DNA from: Cryptomeria japonica
Taxonomy: Eukaryota > Streptophyta > Pinopsida > Cupressales > Cupressaceae
Length of the DNA stretch: 64,000 nt
NCBI RefSeq assembly: GCF_030272615.1
Contig: NC_081409.1
Coordinates: 915,174,340-915,238,339 of the forward strand
Direction of reading: 5' to 3'
The notes below the pieces were generated by a model. The model had not been told where the DNA came from and made no database searches. It saw only the letters and a list, made by a program, of their open reading frames with translations. Positions within the stretch are counted from its first letter, which is position 1; each line of letters opens with the position of its first letter. Positions 44,832 to 55,109 of this stretch are shown here, one piece after another. The position numbers and the translations under genes were made by a program.

Positions 44832-47800
44832 TGTTGTGAGGTATTCACACATCACCCCATTGCAAATGGGGACCCCCACTTTTTCTTTTCTTTCTAGGAT
44901 AGTGTTAGTGTTCTTAGCTATTAGCCTTTTCATTAGAGGGGTATAGGTGGTCAAGAAGCTAGGAGTCAGGTGGATAGCCTTGTATGAGTGTGAAGTAAGT
45001 GAGTTTGTCAAACTTCAGTAATATCTTGATATCACGGAGTAAATCCCATCATGAGTTCAATCATGAGGAAGGATTGCTAATTGAGGGGTCATTTCAAGTG
45101 ATCCTCTTGAGGAGCAAACTTCACTTCATATGTACCCATTATGTAGAAAACTTATTGCACTTCTCCCATAGAGAAAAAACTCGTCCTAAGACCTCATGTT
45201 GAGCATGTTATCATGAGTTGAAGGAGAGAAGTGAACTTCATGAGTTGAAGGAGAGGAGAGAACTTAATGACTTGAGATACAGGAGCGAAATTCATGAGTT
45301 GAAGGAGCAGAGTGAACTTCATGACTTGAGACATAGGAGAAAACTTCATGAGTTGAAGGAGATGAGCAAAATTCATTAGTTGAAGGATAGGAGTGAACTT
45401 CACGAGTTTAAGGAGATGGGCGAACTTCATGAGTTGAAAGACGGGAGCGAACTTCATGAGTTGAAGGATAGGAGCACTTCATGAGTTGAAGGATAGGAGA
45501 AAACTTCATGGGTTGAAGGAAAGGAGTAAAATTCATGAGTTGAGGGAGATGAGAAAACTTCAATGGTTGAGCCATATGAGTGGACTTCATGTTTTGGCAT
45601 ACATGAGAGAATTTCATGTTGAACTTCATGAACTCCACTAGATAAGAGAACTTCAAGAATCAATACACATGAGCGAACTTCATGAGTTGAAGGAAAAGAG
45701 AAAACTTCATGAGTTGAAGGATAGGAGCGAACTTCATGACTTGAGGGAGATGAGAGAACTTCATGAGTTGAAGGAGACAATAAAACTTCATGAATTGAGA
45801 CACATGAGCGAATTTCATGAGTTGAAGGAGAGGAGCATACTTCATGACTTGAGACACAAGAGAAAACTTCATGATTTGAAGGACATGAGTGAACTTCCTA
45901 AGTTGAAGGAGATGAGAGAACTTAGTGACTTGAGGGAGATGAGTGAACTTCAAGGATCAAGCCATATGAGCGAACTTCATGTTTTGGCATACACGAGCGA
46001 ATTTCATGTTGAACTTCATGAACACCACTAGATAAGAGAACATCAAGGATCAATACAGATGAGTGAACTTCAAGGATCAATACACATGAGCGAACTTCAT
46101 AAACTCACCTACATGAGCAAACTTCATGATTGGAGGGAGATGAGTGAATTTTCCATAAGATCTTTGTTGAGTGTATGTATTAGTGTAAGGATTAAATCAA
46201 TGAAACAACAAAAAGATTGAACAAAATTTCATTTGAAATTAATTTCATCTCCAAGACCTTAAAAACTTCATGTTGAACTTCACAAAATGGAGGAGATGAG
46301 CAAGTTTCAAGAATTGAGCTACATCAGTGGAATTCAAGAATCAAGACATATGAGCGAACTTAAAAAATGAAGACACATGACTGAATTTTACAAATCGAGA
46401 TTCAAGAGAAAAATTCAAGTGAGTGAACTCTACTCCATACATTCCTAGTCGAAGGTGAATGTGCAAGATTGGTTACATGATTACTACCCTAAACTGATTT
46501 GAAGTTTGGAAAGAGTCATTTTGAGTTAATCTCATATAATGAAAGAAAGTGAAGGAGATTAAGTTCAACGACAAGGACAACTTCATGAACATCAAGGGTG
46601 GAGTAAAATTAAAGAGCCCCTTTTTACGAGTGAAAAATAAATTCAAGTGTCCTTTCATGAAGGTGAATTATCTTTATATGCTCTTATTAAACCTATATAT
46701 CAAGTGTATTTGATACTTGCTTGTTTGTTTTGCAGGAGATGAATAAATAAATAAGGAGATCATATAAGAAGCATTCACTTACACAAAGAAATGATCTACA
46801 AAATCAATGACATGAAGGATGTCACAAGAGAAGGAAACATCAGAAGTTCATCAATACTTCAAAACTAAGATTTATACCTTGCACTTCTATGATCAAGGCA
46901 TTCAAGAAGATAGTTTTAGAAGAGTTAATCAAACTTAGAAGATCATCATCGTCATCACTGAAGCTGGATAATATTGAGTATCAAGAAATATTATTTCATG
47001 ATGATCTATCAAGCCTACAAGTGCAAGATAAAGGTAGAATCCTAGTCATCGTCCCAGTCACCACTCGCCAATTAGAGAAGTTCCATATCAACACGTCTTG
47101 ATTCAATGTACCCGAATCACCCATGATGGCACAAAATTCAAGGCACCTATGCTTATCATCTATTGGTTATGTTAAAATATTGTAATTATTTCATTGGCCA
47201 AATTGCGTTTGTTGTAATGAACCCTAATTAGGGTTTTCATTGTAAAATCTCGACCATTGATCTCAAATTGATCTAAGCCATTGAATTGTATTGTGAGGAC
47301 TATAAAAGGCTCAAGATCTTCATTTTTAAAGGTTAATAATGAATATAATACAATAATATATAGCTTAGAAGAATATAAAACATAGTAGAGAAGTTAGATT
47401 AGGAGAAGGCAAAGATTGTTGCCAAACCTTGTTGTAAAGAACAATTGATTTCATTGAAGTTATGGTTAATTTGATTTGTTACTTCAACAACTCGCATGAT
47501 CTTTACTTCTTAATTTATTTTCATGTTGATTATATTGAATGGAAGAAATTGTTGAATTTATTTTTGTGGAATCTGTTTTGTCCATACCACTAGCCTCTTG
47601 CTGATTGTAAGTGTGCCTTGCGTGGTCAACTTGAATGATATGAGCTTAAATTAAAATTATTATGCGTCCATTGTTTATGCATTAACTTGAATAGTGAGCA
47701 ATGTTTGAACATCTTTGAAATGTCCTTAGAAGATTGCATTGAGCTTGTGTCAAATTATTCAAGTTGATGGAGAGACCTCACCCAGGAGGATTCCATCTAA

Positions 47801-48137
47801 TCATTCATCCATCTTCTTGCATTCTAGGCCTTAGAATAGACTCTCTCAACCCTTCACCTTTGCCCTTTTTTCAATAATGAGTTAGTTTAGGATTAAAAGC
47901 ATCACAAGATCTCAACATCAGATGATCTAAGTTCCAGCAATTCAAGCATTTGATAATTCAACATAAGTCCCCTTCTGATACCAGCAATCACATCAACCAA
48001 CTATGCTTATCCACGTTTTGTGACCCGATATTTGTGAACTGTGGAGTTATCTTAGGTGATCCTTAAGCTAATCTTTAGGATTTAAGAAGCTTTATTCAAG
48101 AGAGGATAGGATAATGTGCATAAAAAACACATCAACA
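44832..48137 (+). repeat. LARD-like element right LTR
   Basis: The LTR is 3,306 bp, starts TGTTGTGAGG and ends CATCAACA. It is 125 bp longer than the left copy, and part of the difference comes from the minisatellite. Confidence 0.9.
45205..46140. repeat. 27-bp minisatellite in right LTR
   Basis: It has the same core unit as the left LTR. The two larger-block markers (GAGCCAT and CAAGCCATATGAG contexts) lie 390 bp apart (45,561 and 45,951), which is 81 bp or exactly three 27-bp units more than in the left LTR. Confidence 0.85.
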
Positions 48138-48142
48138 CATTC

Positions 48143-50066
48143 CATGAATTGAACTAGAAGTCTGCACGTCTGCCATCATTGACCCTCCATGTGAGATGAC
48201 TGGTGATAAGGGATCTACAATCCCATAAAAATTTCCATACCATTGAACCCCTATTAGTATTCCCTATTGTTAGGATATATTCAGGCTCCAGGTTATCCAA
48301 GTACTTTCTCTATGAGATCTTACCCCAAAGCTTCTTAGGGTTCATGTACATTTTCTAGGTAAACTTCGCACCTAGAGAAATGTTTTGCTATTCAATGTGT
48401 CAAAGACCTAGACTTCTTCTGCAAGTTTAGGGAGACAGGATTTTTCCCAATGAATACGTGGAATCTTTCTTTCCTTTGTCGAGCCCTCCCATAGGAACCT
48501 TTTTAACAAGCTCTCCAAGTTATCTTCAACTTTATGCTTAATCAAAAAGTAGGACATAAGGTAAATTGGGATGATAGAAAAAACATGTTTGATCATAACC
48601 ATATAGCTTGCTAGTGTAAGCCACTTGTTCCTCCATGACATGACCTTATTCCTAAATTTTTCAACAATCTCCTCCTACTGCTTTGATCTACACATTCCTC
48701 TAAACATAGGGGCTCCAAGATATTTAGATGGGAGAGTAGAAATCTAGAAACTGAAGACTTTTGCTATCATTTTTTGAATGGATTTTTTTATATAAAGAAA
48801 GAAGATTGTTGACTTGTCCTTATTCATTTGTTATCTGAGTACTTTAGATTAATCTTCCAAAGTGTCTTTTATGATTTTTGCTTCTCTTATACTTGCTTCC
48901 CCAAATAGGATCATGTTGTCTACAAACTGAGCATATGTTATGGGATCAATCTTTTTCACCACCTATATGCCTTTCCAGATGCCACAATGTCTTTGTTTGG
49001 TGATGGCTTGCCCCAATGCCTCTGCCATAATAATGAATATAGAGGAAAAAATCAGGTCTCCTTGCCAAATATTATTTGATGCTTGGAAGAAACTATACAA
49101 AGTTCCATTGACTATGGTAGAGAAATGAACTAAAGTAATGCAATGTCGAATCATTTTGTTCTAGCGAGGACATAAACCAAATTTCTCCAATACAAGTACC
49201 AAGAAATCCCTAACAACCTTATCATATGCTTTGGAAACATCAAGCTTAATCATCATTTCTTTCTTATTTTCTATTTTTATTGAGTGAATCACTTCACTAA
49301 CCAAAATAATGCTATTAGTTATTTCCTTACCTAGGGTGAAGTCGTTCTGTTCCTTTGAAATTACTTTATTCAAGAATTTTTAAAGCTTATTTTCGAACAC
49401 CTTTGTGATAACTTTATAAATTGTGTTACATAAGGAAATTGTTCTATAGTCAAAAAAATATTTACATACCTATTTTTTAGGGATTAAGGTGATAATTATG
49501 TTATTGATATCCTTAACAAATTTCTTGTTTACACAAAAGTCCTCCACTAGCTTCCATATGTTAGGGCCCATAAATGACCAACAATTCTAATAAAATCGTG
49601 TAGGGAAGCTGTTAGGTCTAGGTGACTTGTTAGGGTGCAACTAGAATATCATTGTCCTTACTTCCTCCATAGTGGTTGGTGTGCATAGAATTTGATTGTC
49701 TTCTCTATGAATTATAGGAGGAATGAAATCAAGTTGAGTGTTGGTAGCCAATGATGCTGGTCCATTACCAAGGAGATTTTAGAAGAACTCCATAGCTTTG
49801 TTTCTAACCTCAATGACCCCAGACGCCATGCTAGCATCAAATATTTTTGTCTATTCAATTGTGTTGATTGACCTTCTTACATTTCCTAAAGAGTGGAAGA
49901 AGTTTGTATTTTGATCTCCAACATTAAGCCATGATTCTCTTGACTTGTCTCTCTAGAATATCTCCTACCCGACAAGTATTTCCTTTAATTCACTCATCAC
50001 TCATTTCTCTTCTTCAAATTCTTCTTTAAACATTCCAAATTTTATCACTATGTCATTTAAAATTTC
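48143..50066 (-). pseudogene. LINE A reverse transcriptase
   Basis: Reading leftward there is a linker with SWLNVGDQNTNFFHSLGN, then TPTTMEEVRTMIF, VKDINNIIITLIPKK, ISLCNTIYKVITKV, GKEITNSIILVSEVIHSIK and MMIKLDVSKAYDKV (first catalytic Asp present). Near 48,930 TYAQFVDNMILFGEAS stands where F/Y-A-D-D is expected, so the catalytic pair reads Asp-Asn. The thumb-like region NKWLTLASYMVMIKHVFSII lies near 48,630-48,570. Stops are frequent. The sequence breaks off at the LARD-like element's CATTC duplication and resumes at 31,643. Confidence 0.85.
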
Positions 50067-50071
50067 CATAT

Positions 50072-50564
50072 TGTGAGATTTTGCCATGATCTAGAGGCAA
50101 TTGAAAGCACAAATAAGATAGAACAAAATGTATGATAGGAATAAACTGTATTCTATCAAGATGAAAATACTGATCAACTGGATCATCAAGCATTACATAT
50201 AATGAATATGAGCCTACTTATATAGGCAAGGCTATATGGATATGTGATCACACAAACATGACATGTGGCTCAATAAGAAATAAGGGTAGGTAGGAAATAG
50301 GTGTGGTAGGTAGGAAAAATAATAAAATATTCCACATGAGGTGGATCACCCACCGAAGGTGGAATTATCATTCCACAATAAGTGGATATGATAAAGTAGT
50401 AACAAGATCATACCATAAAAGGTGGAAATTCTCCTACACACACTATCCCAATGTGGCACAAACACCCAAGTGTCTTATACCCAAACTACTATGAAATGAA
50501 TTATCCTAAGTAAACTTAAGTAATGTGTAATAATATCCAAGATGAATAATTAATTACACCAACA
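50072..50564 (-). repeat. Copia D 3' LTR
   Basis: 493 bp, TGTGAGATTTTGCC to TTACACCAACA on the plus strand. It is complete, with CATAT immediately to its left. Confidence 0.85.
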
Positions 50565-51093
50565 CCCCCCATTAAGTGCAACTTAGGGGAATGCACTTAA
50601 GTCTACAATGCAACTAAGCAATGCAAGATGGGTTCCGGCTACGAGGCCATGTTAGGTACCCATGTACAAATGCAAATGCATGCAAACCAATGCAATGAAA
50701 TATCTCACAAAGCGGGGAAAGAGAGAAAAACCCAATGGGAAAAAACCCTCCCCCAAAAGAGAGATGAAAGCAATACAAGAGAACTCTCATAGACGCATGT
50801 GAGGAACAAAATCCCATGTGAGGAAAAACTCCCCCCCATATGAGAGAAGAAGAGAAGCTAGGTAGCCCCCCCTCAATGTAGAATCTGCACCGATGATAGA
50901 AGCTCGAAGATGAATGAAGAAATTGCTCCATGAACGTCGAACAACGTTCCTCCCCTTAGGAAGAAACAAAACCAAACGTGTATCCATGAAGTATCCCCAA
51001 TCATGAAGGGAAGAAGTATGAAAAAACTCATGATAAAAGGAATCTCTGAAAACTACTCAAGTGTCCCCATGTCGATGTTGAAAGATACCCCCT

Positions 51094-51899
51094 CCAAAGG
51101 TGGTGAACTGCTCCACACTCCTTCAATAATGTGTTGTGTGTACCCCATTTGACAAACAATCTCCTTTCCATCTATCAAATCACACATGGTGCAACTAAGA
51201 GAATTGTGGAGTTCACACTTGAGTCAATTTTAATTAGAGACTTGGAGACTAGAGCTATCATTGTGACTGGGGTGGTTGATCATGCATCTCGGTTATACTC
51301 CTTTTCAGATTTTGTTGATGATGATGATTTCACATATGATGATTCTACACATTATGATCACACTTCTTGTGATGATCCATATTTTGAGGAGAGCTTTGGG
51401 TATTTGAACTTGGGGATTCTCACATGTGACCTCATTCTTGAGCCTTGTATTTCATCTCCTCCTATTGATATCACATCACCTATTGCACCTGATGATGCAA
51501 ATAGTGCGACAGTTTTGCCTTCTTGTGATTCAGTGCAATAGGATATAGATTTTCTTCCAACTTTAGCTTCATGGGATGAGTACTTGACATACATTGCAGG
51601 TTTGTTTATGGAATCCTACATTGCAGATTTGGGAGACATCACTGATGATATTCGTCTTCTCTTTGATGAAGATGATCCTTCTTCAATTGTTGCGAGGGAA
51701 CACTCTGACCCTCTTGTTCATTCTCTACATGATCATTCTTTCAAGGTTGATATGATTCTCGATATTTATGTACAAGAGTTGGAGGAGGTCTCTTTATCTT
51801 TAGAGGAGATATGTGAGTCTTTGGATCATGTTCTACATTCATATCCACTAGATCTTGGAGTACCTTTTTCAGTAGTGTGGAGCAGTTCACCACCTTTGG
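51094..51899. repeat. Inverted-repeat pair in Copia D (27-bp arms)
   Basis: The arm at 51,093-51,119 (TCCAAAGGTGGTGAACTGC and onward to CACACT) is the exact reverse complement of 51,874-51,900. The arms enclose the plus-strand coding fragment, and the right arm ends exactly where the truncated LTR begins. Confidence 0.9.
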
Positions 51900-51931
51900 A
51901 AAGCACAAATAAGAGAGAACAAAATGTATGA
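51122..51931 (+). pseudogene. Copia-type pre-integrase fragment with acidic tail
   Basis: The plus-strand frame begins LCVPHLTNNLLSIYQITHG and continues FTLESILIRDLETRAIIVTG and DHASRLYSFSDF. This matches the stretch between copia protease and integrase, where the protein binds zinc. It then turns into a long Asp/Ser/Pro-rich segment (DDDDFTYDDSTHYDHTSCDD) and, after one TAG at 51,539-51,541, a second acidic run. It finally reads through the right inverted-repeat arm into the LTR. No integrase zinc-binding His/Cys set follows. It lies opposite to the LTR orientation. Confidence 0.6.
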
Positions 51932-52340
51932 TAGGAATAAACAGTATTCTATCAAGATGAAAATACTGATCAACTGGATCATCAAGCATTACATAGAATG
52001 AATATGAGCCTGCTTATATAGGCAAGGCTATATGGATATGTGAGCACACAAAAATGACATGTGGCTCAATAAGAAACAAGGGTAGGTAGGAAAAACAATA
52101 AAATATTCCACATGAGGTGGATCACCCACCGAAGGTGGAATTATCACTCCGTAATAAGTGGATATGATAAAGTAGTAACAAGATCACACCATAAAAGGTG
52201 GAAATTCTTCTACACACACTATCTCAATGTGGCACAAACACCCAAGTGTCTCATACCCAAAATAATATGAAACACATTATCCTAAGTAAACTTAAGTAAG
52301 GTGTAATAATATACAAGATGAATAATTAATTACACCAACA
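51900..52340 (-). repeat. Copia D 5' LTR (truncated)
   Basis: It matches 50,120-50,564 closely but lacks the TGTGAGATTTTGCC end. The missing end and primer site coincide with the inverted-repeat arm. Confidence 0.85.
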
Positions 52341-52345
52341 CATAT

Positions 52346-53283
52346 CTTTCTCCAACCTTAATTTCTCTTGCAAGATGTTTTTAAAAAATGTTTGTTCCAA
52401 TCCTAAAGTTTACCTTTTATGTAGTATAGTTCTTTAGTGAACTTAGTGCTTTCCATACCTTTGATGGTGCATTCTCTCCACCACTGTTCTAATAGTGGTA
52501 GTAGAGATTTTTCCTACCACCACATATTTTCAAACTTGAATGTAACTTTGCATATCATGCATCTTCCTACAATATCTAACTAGACTAGGAAGTGGTTTGA
52601 CGTGGATATTGGAAGAATACAAGAATTTGTAGATGGATATTGATTAAGCCAATCTGGAGAGATTAAGAATCGGTCCAATCTTTCAGTTATGTTAGAGAAG
52701 TCTTTCCTTCTGTTGGTCCATGTGTAAACTCCATTTGAAGTTTGACAATCCCATAAACCCATAGTGACCACAAACTCCTTGAAATCTTGCATACTTTTGT
52801 TTAATCTATTTAGTCCTCTACTCTTTTTGGAGAACTCAGTGACACCTCAATGATTGCATTGAAATCACCACCCATTATGACATTCAAATTCTTATTTTTA
52901 GTCATGAATTCTAATATTGCCAACCAAGTCGTTGCTTTGTCCTTCGATTTGGTAGGGCCGTAAATGCATATTATAATGAATGTTTCATTGAGTGTGATAG
53001 AGTAGGCAAGGACAACCATCCAATTCTACCAAGATTCCAAAATGTTTATTGAAATTCCATTTTCCTTCCAGAGGATACTAAGACCCCCTGTCGCACCCAG
53101 GGAGGCACAAAAAAGTCCTTTCCAAGGTTTGTAGTAGGAGAGGAAGTTTTGGCCTTCTTTAGTAGATAATTTTATCTCCTCTAGTAAGATAATCTCTTCT
53201 TGTACTCGTTGTAATTGATGCTTAATCACATGTTGCTTATGAGGAGCATTAAGGCCCCTAACATTCCAGGTTGTGATCTTCAT
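52346..53283 (-). pseudogene. LINE A endonuclease (start of ORF2)
   Basis: ORF2 starts at the ATG at 53,283: MKITTWNVRGLNAPHKQHV, the classic plant L1 apurinic endonuclease start. The motif EIKLSTKEG stands where most families have E-T-K. Later come IICIYGPT, VIMGGDFNAII (Asp and Asn present), NGVYTWTNRRKDFSNITERL with LDRFLIS, and STSNHFLV, where the final catalytic S-D-H motif reads S-N-H. Stops break the frame near 53,026, 52,810 and 52,580. Copia D interrupts the linker to the reverse transcriptase. Confidence 0.85.
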
Positions 53284-53442
53284 TGTTTCCCAAGGGATGC
53301 ATTTGCTCCCTTGGTACTTTTCAAAAATTTCCTAATAGTAGCAACTTTCGCTCTGCTACTTGATCCTCCCTCAATTGTTTGATGGATTTTCTGCCCTTTC
53401 CCTTACCCATCCTTTCGTTTTTTGCCAACCCTATAATTTAAG

Positions 53443-54160
53443 TCATAGATTGAGAGATGCATCTTTCATCCACAATTCCAAGTTCCTCTTTAGGAGAGAT
53501 TTCTTTTGATTCAAGATCTTCCTCATTAAACAACTTTGGTATGGTATCAATGAAATTCTTTTGTTCTTCCTTTTTAGGATGAATTTATTCAGTAGGTCTC
53601 TCCATAGGAAAAATGATTGAATTATTCCCAATTTTATCATTGCCCTTTGGATTTTCTGAGTAATGTTTTGTGATCTTATTTGCATCTTGTTGATTTCCAA
53701 GGTTGGTTTTGTTGGCCGAGTTCTTAACAAGTCCCATATACATTTAGTTTTATTTTTGCATGGGCAATCAACCTCCAGGTGGGTTATGTTCCTACAATTT
53801 ATATAATATATCTTCTCCTCTTTGATTTCCCTTGGTTGCACCCATTCGTTATCATCAACCACCAAAGCGATCTGATCTGGGATTTCCCTGACCACCACGA
53901 TTTGGATACTGGAAAATTTGCTTAGATCTCCATCTTTTAAATTTTGTACCTAATTCTATTATTGTCCCTAATGAGAGTTTGATTTCTCCAAGCATTCTTC
54001 CACCCAGTATTCCATAGGTAAGTTGTACAATTAGATCCAAATTGGTTTCTCATATGGATGTAATGTTGCCGCATCAAAATTAGGGTACCAATATTGCATA
54101 TAGAGCAGTTAATCTCCCATTTTCCATAACTAGTGATGCAAGATCTTCTTTTTCTCCTCT
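53443..54160 (-). pseudogene. LINE A ORF1 remnant
   Basis: Broken minus-strand frames code for LVMENGRLTALYAILVP, LDLIVQLTYGILGGRMLGEI, LIALVVDDNEWVQPREI-type sequence and INCRNITHLEVDCPC (about 53,790-53,745), a zinc-knuckle relic. The basic tail follows. The order and position directly upstream of the endonuclease fit ORF1 of a plant LINE. The 5' end is not defined. Confidence 0.6.
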
Positions 54161-54200
54161 TTGTTTGACCTTAACTTCAGTAATTGTCCGAATTAGGGTT

Positions 54201-55079
54201 TGGGCTATCATAATTCGTATATTTCACATTTTTCACACTTTTCATACTTTTGACATTTTTTACTTGATTTCGATTCCCAGGGAAACTATAAACTTATTCA
54301 ATATACAAAAGTTATACTAAACCTTAATATTAATAATTATAATCTTAACCAACTTAACATGGGATGCAATGCATTAAGTTCCTACCAGTAGTTAGAAAGA
54401 AAAGTGGAGATATGTAGATGGAGAGAGAGAGAGAGTAGGTAGGAGGGAGAATGGGAATGAGAGAGACAAATATAAAGATGGAGATATGAAGTGATATATA
54501 CAGAGAGGTGGAGAGAGGGAGAGATATAGTGATAGAGAGAGTTGGAGAGACAATAAGATAGATATGAAGAGATGGATTGAAGAAGAAACATGGAGAGATA
54601 GAGATGTAGAGGGAAAGAGAACAAATATAATATTATTATATATAAAATTGAACATAATATAATTAAATAAATTAAATAAACTAAATTTTAAAAATTAAAA
54701 TTGTACTTCAAATAAAATATTTTTAAAAATAAACTATATTAAAATTGTTAAAGCTAAAAGTTTAATTTTTATATTAAAAATATAAGTAAACCAAAATTAA
54801 AAAATAATTATCCCCCCGCCCATCCCCACACACACACTACAAAATTAAATATAAGTAAAACCAAAAGTCAAATTTGAACCAACTACAAACAAGCATTTTT
54901 CTGTTTTCTAAAATCATTTTAATTTTTTGAAGTTTGCATGCAATTTTTATTTTATTTTTATGAATAGGCCTTCTCAATTAGATAAAAATATTAAAGTACA
55001 TATTCACAAAAAAAGGCCTAGGGATACAATATCACCCCACGAGATTCACACGGCAAGAAGCCGAAGCCAACAAACAATG
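54201..55079. other. Purine-rich block and AT-rich spacer
   Basis: 54,397-54,615 is almost pure purine on the plus strand, built from GAGAGA and GGAGATA strings in loose repeats. The reading frames across it are low-complexity and not credible as proteins. 54,650-55,000 is AT-rich with a C-run near 54,812-54,820 and a short CA tract. No gene was seen. Confidence 0.6.
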
Positions 55080-55109
55080 CTATTCATTAAAAAGCTTCCT
55101 CAAGCAACC

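Larger units (their letters stand above)
31649..48137 (+). mobile_element. LARD-like LTR element with 3.2-3.3-kb LTRs
   Basis: The element has LTRs 31,649-34,829 (3,181 bp) and 44,832-48,137 (3,306 bp), with target duplication CATTC at 31,644-31,648 and 48,138-48,142. The right LTR starts TGTTGTGAGG and ends CATCAACA; in the left copy the first T is G and the end reads CATCAATA. Without the nested Copia C the internal region is only about 3.2 kb and shows no gag-pol motifs. Long LTRs and a pol-less interior fit a large retrotransposon derivative (LARD) mobilised by another element. The interior does carry a decayed long frame of its own. The plus orientation follows from the primer-like site and the direction of that frame. 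Confidence 0.85.
50072..52340 (-). mobile_element. Copia D: small rearranged copia-like element
   Basis: The LTRs are 50,072-50,564 (493 bp, complete) and 51,900-52,340 (441 bp, missing about 50 bp at its inner end). The target duplication is CATAT at 50,067-50,071 and 52,341-52,345. The minus strand is the element strand, because the C-run at 50,565-50,570 is a purine tract in front of the minus-strand 3' LTR. The interior is only about 1.3 kb. No primer site remains. A copia-type coding fragment lies inside in the opposite orientation, framed by 27-bp inverted repeats. The element is non-autonomous. Confidence 0.85.
24340..54200 (-). mobile_element. LINE A: L1-type element broken by three insertions
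   Basis: The minus-strand parts read in LINE order: ORF1 (about 54,160-53,443), endonuclease (53,283-52,560), reverse transcriptase (about 52,350-48,143 and 31,643-31,250), RT zinc finger (about 31,215-31,130), C-terminal RNase H (30,780-30,288) and a 3' tail (24,858 down to about 24,340). Copia D, the LARD-like element and Copia B interrupt it, each with its own 5-bp duplication, and in each case LINE sequence resumes on the other side. Neither a poly-A tail nor LINE target duplications were found, so the outer limits are approximate. The frame has many stops. Confidence 0.85.

Noticed and set aside
50614-50987. Minus-strand frames of 66-105 codons in Copia D
   Set aside because: They are in the non-coding part before the 3' LTR, overlap in different phases, and show no copia domain.
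54382-54655. Ser/Leu/His-rich frames on the minus strand
   Set aside because: They are translations of a simple purine-rich repeat.
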